Source: Phorcus lineatus
Lineage: Eukaryota > Mollusca > Gastropoda > Trochida > Trochidae
Assembly (NCBI GenBank): GCA_921293015.1
Contig: OV121096.1
Coordinates: forward strand, 6,328,285-6,392,284
Reading direction: 5' to 3'
Length of the DNA stretch: 64,000 bases
This document shows positions 24,854 to 37,165 of the stretch, one piece after another. A model generated the notes under the pieces. The model was not told where the DNA came from and did no database searches. It saw only the letters and a list, made by a program, of their open reading frames with translations. How positions within the stretch are numbered: the first letter of the stretch is position 1; each line of letters opens with the position of its first letter. The translations under genes were made by a program, and so were the position numbers.

Positions 24854-27800
24854 ATGGGTTTGTCTAATGCTGAAAGACAGCGCAAATACCGTTTAAAAAT
24901 AAATCGAGATCCAGAGAAGCGGCAAAGATATTTAGATACAGAAAGAAGAAGATATCAGGAGGAAAAAAAAACAGGGAAAAGAAAAAATATAAGTAACATG
25001 ACTGAACTTGAAAAGCAACAACAAAGACGAAAATGGAGAGAGAAAAAAAAAGCAGTGAGACAAAAAGCCAGACCATTGAAACAATCTACAGTTAGAGAAA
25101 CCTTGGCTCCAGTAGATAGACCTAACTTCACCAGGCGGTGTAAATATTTTTCTTCATCAATTATCCAATTTTGTTCTCAAACAAGGTAGCTCCGTCATAA
25201 AGTCCTATACTAACCTCTTATGTAATTTGAGCGGTTTTAGGTCCAGAAATGTAGAAGCCTGATTGGATGCAGTCACAGTTGTGCAATCAGCAATGCTGTT
25301 TCAAAAGTTATCATTAACAAAACCTTAGATATTTCCATATGCTCCAGGAAAGCTGAACTTTATTGGAATGTGCAAGCTGAGTGTTCAGTACAAAACACAG
25401 TCACTTTATTTGGTAACAACATCATCGAATATTCCATGAGGCAAAAAATATACTATCCATGTTTTCAGACTTTTCATTGCCTGTAATTTTGCTGAAAAGA
25501 TTGTGTTGCAATATTTTGCTGTTAGGAAACTTGTCCAAAGTCCAAAAAGAGCTTGTATTTAATATTTTGATGTTAGGAAACCTGTCCAAAGGCCAAAAAG
25601 AGCTTGTATTTGGACAGAGGTTAGTCAAGGAATTTATTACGGAGCTACCTCTGTGGGGAGAGACTTTTTATTATGCCCTTATCCATGTTGATTTATATTT
25701 GCATTCATGGATGTGTCACCCCATTCAAAATTCCTGTCTATTTCCCCCAAGTGGCATGGATTTCTGTGCTTTTCACCTTAAAAGGGATGGTAATTTGGAG
25801 GTTATTTTTTGTTGTTATAAAATTCGAGGCAACATTATTGTTTATGCATATCTGTAATTAATTCTTAATTATTTCATTATTGATTTAGGTGAGTTGCTCA
25901 GTGTTTTGGTTGTCAAGATTTTGAAATTTGTCTTCTGAATAACATGATTTTTGCTGAATGCAAATTTTCATATTAATTATTGTTGTTATTACTTAGTATT
26001 TATCAACCAAATATTTTTCAAAATTTAGTTTGATTTCTTGATGAATGATGAAGTCCTCGTTGATATGTCTACAAATAATGTATTAGTAGGTATAAAACTT
26101 CATCGATGTTGAACAAATCTATTAATTTTCTGTGTATACTTGAGATTATTACATTGCTTATTTCATATATTTTAATTTTCATTTCCTGCACATTCGATGA
26201 TTACTAACAATCAGACAGTTTATCTATATTTCAAGCTTCTTTCTTTTTTAAATATTCTCAAAATATACTTGATCTCACACTTATAGATACAACTCTTGTA
26301 CATAATCTTGTTGACTCCCTTGTTGATTCGAACCAATACCATCAGTGCCAATTTCCTGCACTGTCTGTCCCAACAGCTTACTCTGTGTTCGAATCCCGCC
26401 AGGGGCTCGGCAACTTTATCTGCAGTAGAGAACTGTTCTACACGCAGTCAGGTTTGGGTGCAATGTTACACCGAATTTCAGGGCAGTACCACCCATGGTT
26501 CGCTAGTTCCAGCTGGTTTCACCGCAGTGCATAGCCACAATGGTGTTGCGGGCTTTCTCCCTGCAATAATACTAGCAGCCGCGATATAAGTGATATAATC
26601 TTGAAAGCAGCGTTAAAAACCAACTCACCTCACCTCCAACAGCTTATTCACACGACCACCAGGCCTTGGTGTGGTCTGTACAAGCGGTGGTTGTCATAAA
26701 TGTACAAATATGTGAAAATTTGGGGATCACTGAAGTTTTTAAGAATATTTAGCATCATTTATGACTTCCATCTTTAAAAAAACATTAAAGGATTTATTTT
26801 AAGAAAACAGCATTTTAATATTGTATTTCACACATGTAACACATTTCTTCACTGTTAAATGTAAGCATTAATGATATAGAATTCTAATATGATATGTTTA
26901 GTTTCATAAATAAATTCCTATATCTATAAGGGTTGTCATTGAATGTTTTTTATCGCTTTAACTTCATTTTATCCCTTACTAAGCTTATCTGTATATCTGT
27001 TTAAGGTTTGTGCATTTCTGAAATGTCAGCAAAGTTCAGAAATTATCAGCATTGCTTAGATCAACTCATAAAAGAAAGATAAAGATAAAGAGAACGACAG
27101 TTTCTGCTGATTTTTAATGAGAAATATTTGTAAATAAGCTCTCTTTGTGTCATTGAATATTTTTTGTGTGTAAAGATTTCTTATTAAGCTTGATGTGTAT
27201 TTTACAGATATATGTAATGAGGTAAACGGTTTTAGTTACAAAATGATTTCATGAGGAAAGGGTAATAATTATAACAGAAACATACAGTAATCCCTTAAGA
27301 ATTGTTTAAAAATCAGTATATTGGATGGAAAAAGCAATGATAAAAGTATTATAAAGAGAAGAAGTTTTCTCCCAATTGGCAGTAAGACTCATAATTCATT
27401 TCATTTCAACATTATTATGCAAAATAACAGGTCAATAACATATGTAATTGTTTAGTTATCTATATTTTGCCTCACATAAGACTTTGAGCTGAACTTCAAA
27501 TTTATCTAGTCAAAAAGCTTTTGTCTGGCTTTCCACCCCAAATTTCTATGTTTTTCCACTTTCTTTGTTTTTCCACAAGTAAGAGTAATTATGGGGTATT
27601 TTTTTGTGGAAATAAATTTGAGGGGAAATTCCTGTTTGTATACACGTCATAAATTTATGATTATTATCCCTTTTCAATTGAGAATTACTTCTTTAATCAA
27701 ATTAATGATAATAATGATAATAATAATATCTCTTAATTGTCTGCAATACATTCTACATTGTAAATTTGTTGTGTGCTCTCAGCACCTTGCAGCCACAGTG

Positions 27801-30800
27801 TAGCTTCTTCTGTCCCTTTATTGCTGAATGACAAGCAAGGAAGCAACCTCTCCCATCTTTTAAGATCTTTGGTATGGCGTGGCACGGATTCAAACCCAGG
27901 CCTCCCGGTTGACAAGCGGAGGGTGTGTTATGTGCATTTATTAGCACCTGCCTAATCGCCTTATCAATAATGAATATCTATAAAGCTAAGAAATAATGTC
28001 ATGTGGTTTTATCAGCTATCAAGATTTTTTTTCTTATCTTTTGTCCAGGTAAGACGAAACCAAAGTTACGGAAAAAGAAATCAAAATCAAAGAAGACATC
28101 ACAAAAAGGAAAAAATGCAGAGAACAGCAGGTAAGTTCTTTGGTCCTTATATAAGTGGCTATCAGGGAAATATTTTCATGAGTGGCGCAGCCAATATATA
28201 TAGGCATCACTCCAGTCTAGAGTATAGAGATAACTGATATTCTGACTGATAATGTGGTGATTTACTTCCAAAATGCTTCACTTGAGGGTCTTTTTGCGAC
28301 GTTATACCAATGTTAAATGGTCACTAGAGATAACCGATATTCTGACTGATAATGTGGTGATTTACTTCCAAATTGCTTCACTTGAGGGTCTTTTTGCGAC
28401 ATTATACCAAAGATTCAAGGTCACTAGAGATAAATGATATTCTGACTGATAATGTGGTGATTTACTTCCAAATTGCTTCACTTGAGGGTCTTTTTGCGAC
28501 ATTATACCAAAGATTCAAGGTCACTAGAGATAAATGATATTCTGACTGATAATGTGGTGATTTACTTCCAAAATGCTTCACTTGAGGGTCTTTTTGCGAC
28601 GTTATACCAATGTTAAATGGTCACTAGAGATAACCGATATTCTGACTGATAATGTGGTGATTTACTTCCAAATTGCTTCACTTGAGGGTCTTTTTGCGAC
28701 ATTATACCAAAGATTCAAGGTCACTAGAGATAAATGATATTCTGACTGATAATGTGGTGATTTACTTCCAAATTGCTTCACTTGAGGGTCTTTTTGCGAC
28801 ATTATACCAAAGATTCAAGGTCACTAGAGATAAATGATATTCTGACTGATAATGTGGTGATTTACTTCCAAATTGCTTCACTTGAGGGTCTTTTTGCGAC
28901 ATTATACCAAAGATTCAAGGTCACTAGAGATAAATGATATTCTGACTGATAATGTGGTGATTTACTTCCAAATTGCTTCACTTGAGGGTCTTTTTGCGAC
29001 ATTATACCAAAGATTCAAGGTCACTAGAGATAAATGATATTCTGACTGATAATGTGGTGATTTACTTCCAAAATGCTTCACTTGAGGGTCTTTTTGCGAC
29101 GTTATACCAATGATTCAAGGTCACTAGAGATAAATGATATTCTGACTGATAATGTGGTGATTTACTTCCAAAATGCTTCAATTGAGGGTCTTTTTGCGAC
29201 GTCATACCAATGATTCAAGGTCACTAGAGATAAATGATATTCTGACTGAAAATGGAGTGATTTACTTCCAAAATGCTACACTTGAGGGTCTTTTTGCGAC
29301 GTTATACCAATGTTTCAAGGTCACTAGAGATAAATGATATTCTGACTGATAATGTGGTGATTTACTTCCCAAATGCTTCACTTGAGGGTCGTTTTGCGAC
29401 GTCATACCAAAGATTCAAGGTCACTAGAGATAAATGATATTCTGACTGATAATGTGGTGATTTACTTCCAAAATGCTTCACTTGAGGGTCGTTTTGCGAC
29501 GTCATACCAAAGATTCAAGGTCACTAGAGATAAATGATATTCTGACTGATAATGTGGTGATTTACTTCCCAAATGCTTCACTTGAGGGTCGTTTTGCGAA
29601 GTCATACCAAAGATTCAAGGTCACTAGAGATAAATGATATTCTGACTGATAATGTGGTGATTTACTTCCTAAATGCTTCACTTGAGGGTCGTTTTGCGAC
29701 GTCATACCAAAGATTCAAGGTCACTGAGGAACGTCAATGATGTCCCGTTGGTTGTATCATCCTCTCTGTGATGAGAAAGTGTTACCAAACTACAGTGATG
29801 AGAACGCTATTATCAACTGAGAGAACACTAAGCATAACAATTGATCATCAATGACTAATAGTGAAATCTCCAATGATCATGCTGACCTTGGCCTAGATTT
29901 TCGAAGCTCTCTTAGTGCTAAGATAGTTGTAAGCCAATGCTGGGATGTTGCTCAGTTGGTAGAGCCTGTGCTCATCACCAGGAAGGTGTGAGGATTTGAA
30001 CTTATAGTAGATGTAGAAATTTGGCATGTATCAAAATTCACTAAGATTTTATGAAACATACTCATTGTTACTTTAATCACCAACCACTAAAATGAAACTT
30101 ACCTTGCAACCACAAGGCATAATTTGCACGAGCTTCAACCATCCGCTTATTTGATATCATCACTTCCTCTTCGACAGCTCTTTATCATACTGCAGCTGAT
30201 CTTAATAGATCTAATCGAAATCACCTTGTGGGTACATCCAATAGTCTAAGAGAGTCTTGCTTTCAATCCACATTTTTGGGGTGGACATATTTTGACACAG
30301 TGCAGCAAGGTTTGAATTAGTGATTAAGACTGGATTGAGCAATACCTTGAAGGGGAGTTGATTTTTTTCTATTCTACTTAATACCATAGGGACTGTAGCA
30401 TTGACATCAACAACTGGTTATTTCCGTCACAGCCATCTTTATTCAAGCAAAGTTACATTACCCGGTACTTGAATTCTACTTTGCTTACAGCTGATAGATA
30501 ATCGAATTACCCTACAGCTTAAATTGGAGTATGTGAGAATGATTTTGTTTGCTTATGCATTAGTAAAGACCTATTGTCTATTACAGTACATGTGTTAAAC
30601 CTTGTATCTCATCTTTTTCAGGGGTGAAGACAAGCGCCCAGTTTTGTCCAAAAAAGTTGTGAAGAATGGATTTGAGAAAAAATTCATAGGTCAAATGACT
30701 GATTTCTGGAAATTCAAACTTTTCTGTGATTTGAAGCTTGATATTGGTGGAATCGAAGTCATGGTGGGTAGCTTAAGAACATAAAAATGTAATGTAAGAT

Positions 30801-33333
30801 AATGTCATCTTAAAAAGGTCACTCATGTAATAAACTGCAAATCATTGTTGTTATTGATTTTTGACATGAAGTTTGTAAATTGTAGATTTTGTGCATCTAT
30901 GGCCCCCTATTAGGTCACAGGGGCTAAACTACGTCTCAGCCAACAGCGATTATTAATTTAGATTTGATGACTTTGTGGCAACATCTTAATGATAACATAA
31001 TTCACAGCCTATGTGCTACAGATCCAGTAACATAACTCTATTTTCATCATGACAATTTTTACTCTGTGACCATGACTTTCAGTTAGTCACATGATCTATA
31101 AATTCTAGCCTTGCCCTTTCTTTGAATAGGTCAGTCATCAACATTTAATGCTAAATGACTGCTTGAGAATTATTCATAAGGGGAAACAGTTTTTAAACTA
31201 AATTACCTTTTCTTTCAGGCCCACCAGCTCGTATTCAATGTCGCACAACCTTTCTGCCTCCAAGGACTAAAAACACGGAAGGGAGAGAACTCTGTATTGA
31301 CAGTTGAAGTTCCTGTAGTGACCAGCAAAGAAGCAGTTGAAAGTTTCATGACCTACCTTTACGAAGGCACTCTTTTAATCACTGAGACAACAGTCTATGA
31401 AATTCTCAGTCTTGGAACATATTTCAAGTTTTCATCTATTGAATATTTCTGCAATTCTTTCATCAAAGCTTTGTCAACATACCAGAAAGCACAGCAGTCA
31501 AAGTCTGATCCAGCATCCACCGTTAAAGAGCTAAAGAGAAACCATTCAAAGCAGAGGCCCTCCGAGACTGTCACTATGCCTAAACTGATGAAGGAGTCTG
31601 CTGGTCCAGATGATAGTGAAATGGAAAAGGAAGTCACTGGACCTCCAATTCTTTCAAACTTTAAAATTGAAATTGATGTTGATGAGAAGGATCCTGTTCA
31701 AGAAGGTGTTGATGAAACTGACATGTATACTCCCTGTGATGAGGGGGATGTTTCCATGGAAACGGTTCAAACCAATGATGAACCCATGAGGATAACTTGT
31801 GTTGATGACAATGACCAAGAATGGCTTTTGGTCCCTAATGAGACTGAAGACACCTCTGATGCAGGGAAAGAATTTGATGACAGTGACTCAGAAGTTGATG
31901 AAAGTGATATTCAAGACATTCCAAATATAAAGCAAGAAAAGAATGAATGTAAGGATGATTGTCATCATGAAATGTCACCAGCCAAACCTTCTCATGAAGA
32001 GAATCAAGTGAATGAGGATTCAGATGCTGATAAAAGTGGAGGTCATGAACTAAGTTTTGATGCATCAAAAGACATCAAACCAATCCTTCTCCCAGATGGT
32101 AGCATCTTGGAAACCCATCTTTCAAAAGACAACGGCTATTCTCCTTTGGACAAAGTAAATGATATAACAATACAAAATGTTCGTTCAGGTATAGGGGCTG
32201 AAGATCTTGAAGAACAAACCGTTTTGGGAAGTAACAACGGAATTCAAAGAAAGCTAAGTCCAGAAGCTTCTTTTCAAGATGACTTTGGTCTGTCAAGGGA
32301 TTCAGACGATCCAACTGATGGGGGGTTTGAAAATAAGGAAATGGACAATGCTGAGATAATGAACAATGGTCAGAAAATGACACCTGCCACAGTCATTAAA
32401 GAAGGTTCAACAGTTCTTTTATATGAAGAATCTGACATTGGTTGGGAGTCATGGGAGTCCCATGTAGAACCAACTGTAGACTTTGGAGTTGATGAAGAAG
32501 GAAACCAAAGGCCAGATTATGAAGAATTCAAGCATAACAATATTTACTTCAAGTACTACAAATGTGACAGATGTCCAAGTCTTTTTACAAGCAGGGTCCA
32601 ACGTCAGGAACATGTTCAAGTAGTTCATTTTGGCTTCAGATATGTCTGCCAGTACTGTGGCAAAAAGATGATATCACCAAATGGCCTAAGGGCTCATGAA
32701 TTAGAACATACCAGTGAACAGCAACATTACCAGTGCGAGAAATGTAATAAAACATTTCAAAGAAAGGCAGCCCTGGATATTCATATGGAGAGACACCAGT
32801 TCAGAGAAGTCATCAGTGCAGCTAAAGAGGCAAAGAGGTACAACTGTAGAGTGTGCTTGGCATCTTTCACTTCACTAAGGACTCTGATGAAACATAAATC
32901 AGCATTGCACAAGACCAAATTGGCAACCCCAGTCAGTCACTCACCAGCCAAAGTCAGTCCAGTATGTCCAGAATGTGATCTCACATTCAAATGTGTGTCG
33001 TCCATGAGACGTCATTTCAAGACGGAACATCCAGACTCGGAACTCGCAAGTTCTGTACAGTTTAACTGGAGAGATGTCATTCAGGCAAAGTCTTTTGGAG
33101 AAACGGATGGGCAGGGGACTGAAGAGAGCTGTGTGAAGGAAGCTGTTCAGGACTCAATGGAGCTGGTTCACAAGGAGGTTCTTGAAGAGTCTCCCAAACG
33201 AAAGAGGAGACGATCGGTGATACCAGATCGCGTTACAGGAACTAAGAACTTTCACTGTCAGGAGTGTGGTATGGACTTTCTGTTTGCAGCTTCACTCAGG
33301 AGACATTGCAGATCAGAACATTCTAATACATAA
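24854..33333 (+). CDS. Gene A: BTB-C2H2 zinc-finger protein with a basic AERQ N-terminal module, 874 aa
   Basis: Coding exons: 24854-25139, 28049-28130, 30622-30763 and 31219-33333 (2625 nt, all junctions in phase). The ATG follows a 3' splice site (TTATTTCAG) by 7 nt, so the 5' UTR is split. Residues 1-95 are a very basic module (NAERQRKYRLK, then DPEKRQRYL, then QQRRKWREKKK), a type I recall at the N-terminus of uncharacterised invertebrate proteins. Residues 97-122 are a lysine-rich linker. A BTB/POZ domain spans about 152-245 (LFCDLKLDIGG, AHQLVFNV, AVESFMTYLYEG). A long acidic region follows. Five C2H2 fingers span about 619-776 and a sixth starts at about 850, ending 3 residues before the stop. 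BTB-ZF proteins are usually dimeric nuclear transcription regulators; that role is inferred. Gene B is its tandem paralogue. AATAAA occurs at about 33478. Confidence 0.85.
25174..25663. mobile_element. TIR element in gene A intron 1, same family as 58971-59120
   Basis: AGGTAGCTCCGT at 25184-25195 is the inverted partner of ACGGAGCTACCT at 25639-25650. The right end (aatttattACGGAGCTACCTCTGT then GGGAGAGA) is nearly identical to the right end at 59087-59118. Inside lies a 51-bp unit repeated twice (25510-25560 and 25561-25611, about 92% alike). The insertion begins only about 35 bp downstream of gene A's exon 1 donor. Non-coding. Confidence 0.55.
26380..26632 (+). mobile_element. tRNA-derived SINE (5'-truncated)
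   Basis: A pol III B-box-like GTTCGAATCCC lies at about 26388, followed by a conserved body (CCATGGTTCGCTAGTTCCAGC, GGTTTCACCG, GTTGCGGGCTTTCTCCCTG) and a tail ending GCGTTAAA-AACCAACTCACCTCACCT. The body recurs at 55956-56112. This architecture is typical of molluscan SINEs; I cannot name the family with certainty. Confidence 0.7.
27770..27960 (-). mobile_element. tRNA-related SINE fragment
   Basis: On the minus strand there is a tRNA-like segment with GGGAGGCCTGGGTTTGAATCC, a good B box with its T-arm context, at about 27890-27911. It continues into a CAGCAATAAAGGGACAGAAG-like body. No complete tRNA fold is evident. It lies in gene A intron 1. Confidence 0.45.
28221..29725 (+). repeat. 100-bp satellite array, 15 units, in gene A intron 2
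   Basis: TCACTAGAGATAA recurs exactly every 100 bases from 28321 to 29621, with a first variant unit at 28221 and the final copy ending at about 29725. Units share TGATATTCTGACTGATAATG, TGGTGATTTACTTCC and GAGGGTC(T/G)TTTTGCGAC. Variants form blocks. Units 1-3 and 4-6 are near-identical 300-bp triplets. Units 6-8 are the same variant repeated. Units 12-15 share GTCGTTTTGCGA and GTCATACC. No indels occur between units. The array starts about 90 bp after the exon 2 donor. Confidence 0.97.
29940..30001 (+). repeat. tRNA-like SINE head fragment
   Basis: TTGCTCAGTTGGTAGAGCC at 29948-29966 matches a pol III A box with its D-arm context, and GAGGATTTGAACTT at about 29991-30004 is a weakened B box. 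The spacing fits a tRNA-derived SINE head. No body or tail is recognisable, and the B box is degenerate, so it is not called as a tRNA gene. Confidence 0.4.
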
Positions 33334-33460
33334 CATAACAATGATTGCTGGCAGAGTGATTCTGATGTGTTTGCAATTTGTGACTGAACATGAGGCTGTT
33401 GATTTGTATTCTGCTATGGCTCTTACTGAAAACAGTGTATGTTTGTAAATGATAGAAAAG

Positions 33461-33676
33461 AAAATGTTAAAATTAGTAATAAAAGTTGACAGGAGCGAAC
33501 AATATTCCAGAAGGAACAATGTCAGAGTCACAGGTATCCCAGAAGACACGGATCAGTTGATTGTTGACCTCTCAGCAAAGATCAGGGTTACCGGTAATCT
33601 GTCCCTAAAGGACATTGACATACCGGTACATGTTTCCTTACCATGTCAAGCAGTGGTGAAAGCATTGTGTCTTTAA
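33461..33676 (+). mobile_element. LINE ORF1-like fragment in the gene A 3' UTR
   Basis: The frame reads KVDRSEQYSRRNNVRVTGIP, then EDTDQLIVDLSAKI, then LKDIDI. EQYSRRNNxRxxGIPE and the following ENTDxLIxDL pattern are characteristic of the coiled-coil/RRM-like ORF1 protein of non-LTR retrotransposons. Only about 60 residues remain before a stop. It starts about 130 bp after gene A's stop codon and probably forms part of its 3' UTR. Confidence 0.65.
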
Positions 33677-33699
33677 TAAAGTAGAGAAAATTGTCACAT

Positions 33700-34775
33700 T
33701 TCAAACCTAACAGATATTCAAATTTCGAGTTTTTAAAAAAAAAATTGATAAAAAAGATATATTGTAATGTTATGTCTAGGAAGATGGCAGGATCTATGAG
33801 GCCTGTCTGGCTTTCTGTATAAGATTTACTGCAAGTAACATACTAACAAACTGAAATGAGATCACTTTGATAATACTCTTCACATATTCCAAAGTAAATT
33901 TACAGAAATTAAAAGCAAGATTTTTCTGGATAACAATTTCTCTGTTATGAACAGCCTGGTTGTTTCTGACTTAATAATCACATACTGCTTTATCAGGTAC
34001 ATTGTAACTATATTGTATCTGTGATCGAATTTCAAGCTGGTTTTTTTCACACAATGCTTAATAAAAGGAAATATTCCAAAAAATATAGGCAGTGGTATGA
34101 ATAGTTTAGTATACTGTACCCAAGGACGTATATAAATCCTATGTATACCTTTATGAATTATTATTTCTACTTATGTATCCAAAATAAATAGTTTAGTATA
34201 CCTCAGCTGCGAGCACAAGGAAATTCTAAGAAGAAATAATAAATGAAAGTGTGAGACTGAAACATCATGAAATTGGAGTTTCATTTACCAAATCGGGAGT
34301 TGAACACATTTTGTCTGCGGCTGTGAAGAGGAAAACCCCTTATAGAATGATTTTTAGAGTCTGGCAATCATCTGTCATGGATTTTTGAGGGAATGACATG
34401 ACAAAATGCGCTGTCCTTTTAAAACATAACAATAAATTATATATGAATGGGTAGAATATTTTCACATTTATTACAGATTTCAGATAAGACTATTCAACAT
34501 AATCTTGACTAATCTTGTAATGCTTTAACAAGGCTTTTCACAATAGTAGCGCGGATGAATGGCTTCTTCTCTTGTGTTTTTTTTTTACTGAGTGTGGGCT
34601 CTTATGTATAAAGTTGTAAAATCTAAATCAACCGTAACATGTTTAAAATGTGTTGTGTTATAATTATGTATTAATAATATATATGAATAAACAGGAATGT
34701 CCCCTTGAAATGATCCCCACAATAATGCCTTGATAGCACTGAGGGTAACATCTTGTTTGAATTAGGATTGATAAC
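33700..34775. other. Gene-free A+T-rich stretch after gene A
   Basis: I see no coding or RNA gene. A weak duplication exists around 34100-34205 (TAGTTTAGTATACTGTACC / TAGTTTAGTATACCTCAGC). Confidence 0.4.
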
Positions 34776-35330
34776 TCCGAGGGGAAGTCAATAAGTTTAT
34801 AGAAGTGGATATAAAACAGAAGCCAATGGTTGCGATATTGATTTTATTTTTCAATATAATCTTCCTGAACCTAGATGCACTTTGCCCATTTGTCTTTGAG
34901 ATTGCCTATGCACTTGTAGTAGAAGTCTTCTGACTGGCCCCGCAGTCGCGCCTCAGTAACTGCCATGAGTTCATCATAATCGCCAAATCTTGTACCACGC
35001 AAGTGTGATTTCCAATTGCTAAACAAAAAGAAGTCACTTGGGGACAGGTCTGGACTGTATGGGGTATGGTTAAGTTGCTTACTCTGATGTACCGGATCGT
35101 TGTAATGAAGAAGCTGACCCCAAAAGTCAATATGCTGCGTATCTTCAACTTGAACCCCGCTCTCAATTGCTTCAACAAGTCAGCATAGTAGGCTCCTGTT
35201 ATTGTAGTTTAAGGTGGTTTGACGACCCTTGACTCCCAGAAAATGGTCGAAGTTCAGAAGGCAGAGTGCTTATTCTTCCATTGAATGGATTCTTTCTTGG
35301 TGTCACGATCCAAAGTTTCATAAGGTGAAA
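34776..35330 (-). mobile_element. Decayed mariner-type transposon, copy 2
   Basis: In shifting minus-strand frames one reads QWKNKHSAF and STIFWESRV (about 35220-35290), then GAYYADLLKQLRAG (about 35155-35200), then HYNDPVHQSKQLNHTPYSPD, PSDFFLF, LRGTRFGDYDEL and EDFYYKCIGNL, ending KDKWAKCI at about 34873. This is the canonical catalytic and C-terminal half of a mariner transposase, with frameshifts. The terminal GAGGGGAAGTCAATAAGTTT at 34778-34797 resembles the end of the copy at 16108. Confidence 0.85.
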
Positions 35331-36419
35331 ATAAAACAAGCATGAGAAATTATCAGCGCTAGAGAGTGAAAAGCCTTGCTTCGGCATTACAAGTAATTTT
35401 TTTATTAGTTTTATCATAAATCTTTTTTTTTAATGTATGGATATTCCATCAATACATATAGTTTTTTTAGGTGTTGTAAAATTAGTAAGATAACCATTTA
35501 AATACAAACTTTAAGACCTTTAAATTTTCATGATTCAATGTGGCAATATTAAACTAAAGAAGGTTGACACTACATTGTTTCGATTATTCTATTTAAACAA
35601 CAAAACGGAAAGTTGAGATATCACCACAATTCAATATCAAAATGAAGCACTAAACTATGACAAATTGGTGTAGCCAGTTTTGAAATTCAACTTTACAAAA
35701 TCAGCAGGAGTTGAAATATAGTCTTTTATTTTAATATTTCAGTGACATTGAACTCTTTCGAACGTATCATGATATGTCTTACAGGAACAATGTAAACACG
35801 TGCTCACGTCGCTAATTGCTGAAATACTACCATGCAAGGGACATTAAAAATTGCACAAAAACTCGCTCAACACGTGTTTCTTAGCACCCCAAAACACACT
35901 GTCTGATCAGGGATCGTATAGACAGGGATATGTAACTAATATTTAGCCGATTGTACTAAATTACTGCTACACGGGGGTTACACAACTCGTCTCGCTGGTA
36001 GTCCCCCATAATCCCTACAGCCCATTACCCCAACAGCTTATCAAAACAAGTTTATGCTCCACTGCACTGCAAATCTCTAGCTTGTTACCTCTTGCAACAC
36101 AATGGACTCACCCAGACTGATTATTTATTACCTTTATCTGTAGAGATAATTGGTACATAATGAAAACGTTATTGGTAGAGGTTGTGGATGTTGAACATGG
36201 TGACAATAAACTAAGAATTTCTTCAAAGGCATTTAGAAGTTGGTGCCGTCATCCATGATATTGTCTTTATCAATAAGATAAGAGTATTTAGATATTCATA
36301 ACAACCTCTTAAAATACAGTTATCAGACACAAGAAGCTTACACCAATATTTAACCATGTTATATTGTCTTTTAAATAGCAACGGATAACGACCTAATTAC
36401 CCATACACCATTGAGTTAC
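35331..36419. other. Gene-free stretch with dispersed repeat motif
   Basis: Nothing coding is recognised. GATCAGGGATCGTATAGACA near 35905 recurs in inverted orientation at about 42247-42284 (TATCCCTGTCTTTACGATCC), indicating an interspersed repeat present on both strands of the window. Confidence 0.4.
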
Positions 36420-37165
36420 ATGTTGATTTCTTAACACCTAAGAGCCTTTTACAATAATCCAATTGTAATCTTTCAATGTTTAATCCTTTATTATGTCCCC
36501 AAATCTCGGATGCATAAAATATTACTGCCGACATAACAATAAAAAACAAATAACAGATTCGGGATTCAATGACAATGACCTATAATACCTGACCTGACAA
36601 TAGTATTATTATATATGGAAAAGAGCGTCTTCCTACCCTGATCGGACAACTGCAATGTAGCCTTCGAGAATAAGTTATTATAGTTAAAAACTATTCCTAA
36701 ATATGTAAAAGTATCGACAACATCAATAACCGTACCATTATAAAGCCAGTGCTCTGTCGATTTAATTAACGTTACCACCTTTTCTGAAAACCATAATCTT
36801 AGTTTTAACAATATTTACCTCGAGTTCCCAACGCTCAACAAGACCTCCCCCTGCATTAGACTAAGATTATTTCTAAAACACTGACTACCAAAACCACCAA
36901 TCCTTACACAAGATCTTACATGAAGATATAAAGAAGGAATAACCAATAATAACTTCCCTCTGACACCCAATTTGGCCAATTCATACCATAATTTACACCT
37001 ATCAATTGAATATAAAGCACGTTTAAAATCCACAAATGCACAATACATTCGCTTATTACTATTCAGAGTACGACTAATCAATGAATGGAGGGCAAATATA
37101 GCATCAACTGTGCTAAGATTAGGACGAAAACCAAAACACAGACTTAACTCAGAGACAATTGATAT
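36420..37165 (-). mobile_element. Decayed LINE (non-LTR retrotransposon) reverse-transcriptase fragment
   Basis: Minus-strand frames read CFGFRPNLSTVDAIFALHSL, AFVDFKRALYSIDRCKLWYE, LAKLGVRGKLL, LYLHVRSC and LMQGEVL (37150-36830). These correspond to RT motifs, including the AFVDFKxAFDSIDR palm strand and the GLMQGE segment. A second frame reads VDTFTYLGIVFNYNN and DQGRKTLFSIYNN (36720-36590), the usual post-RT region. The YADD-type active site is lost in a frameshifted stretch. Inactive fossil. Confidence 0.8.

Noticed and set aside
18448-25139. Direct splice of the orphan THAP exon to gene A exon 1
   Set aside because: The THAP exon ends in phase 1 and the AERQ frame needs phase 2; the joined frame hits a stop within about 16 codons.
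25422-25861. Several overlapping ORFs of 60-130 codons
   Set aside because: They fall in and beside the TIR element with its 51-bp duplication; no protein resemblance.
28221-29725. CRISPR-like periodic array
   Set aside because: The whole 100-bp period is conserved, with no unique spacers; the host is eukaryotic. It is a satellite.
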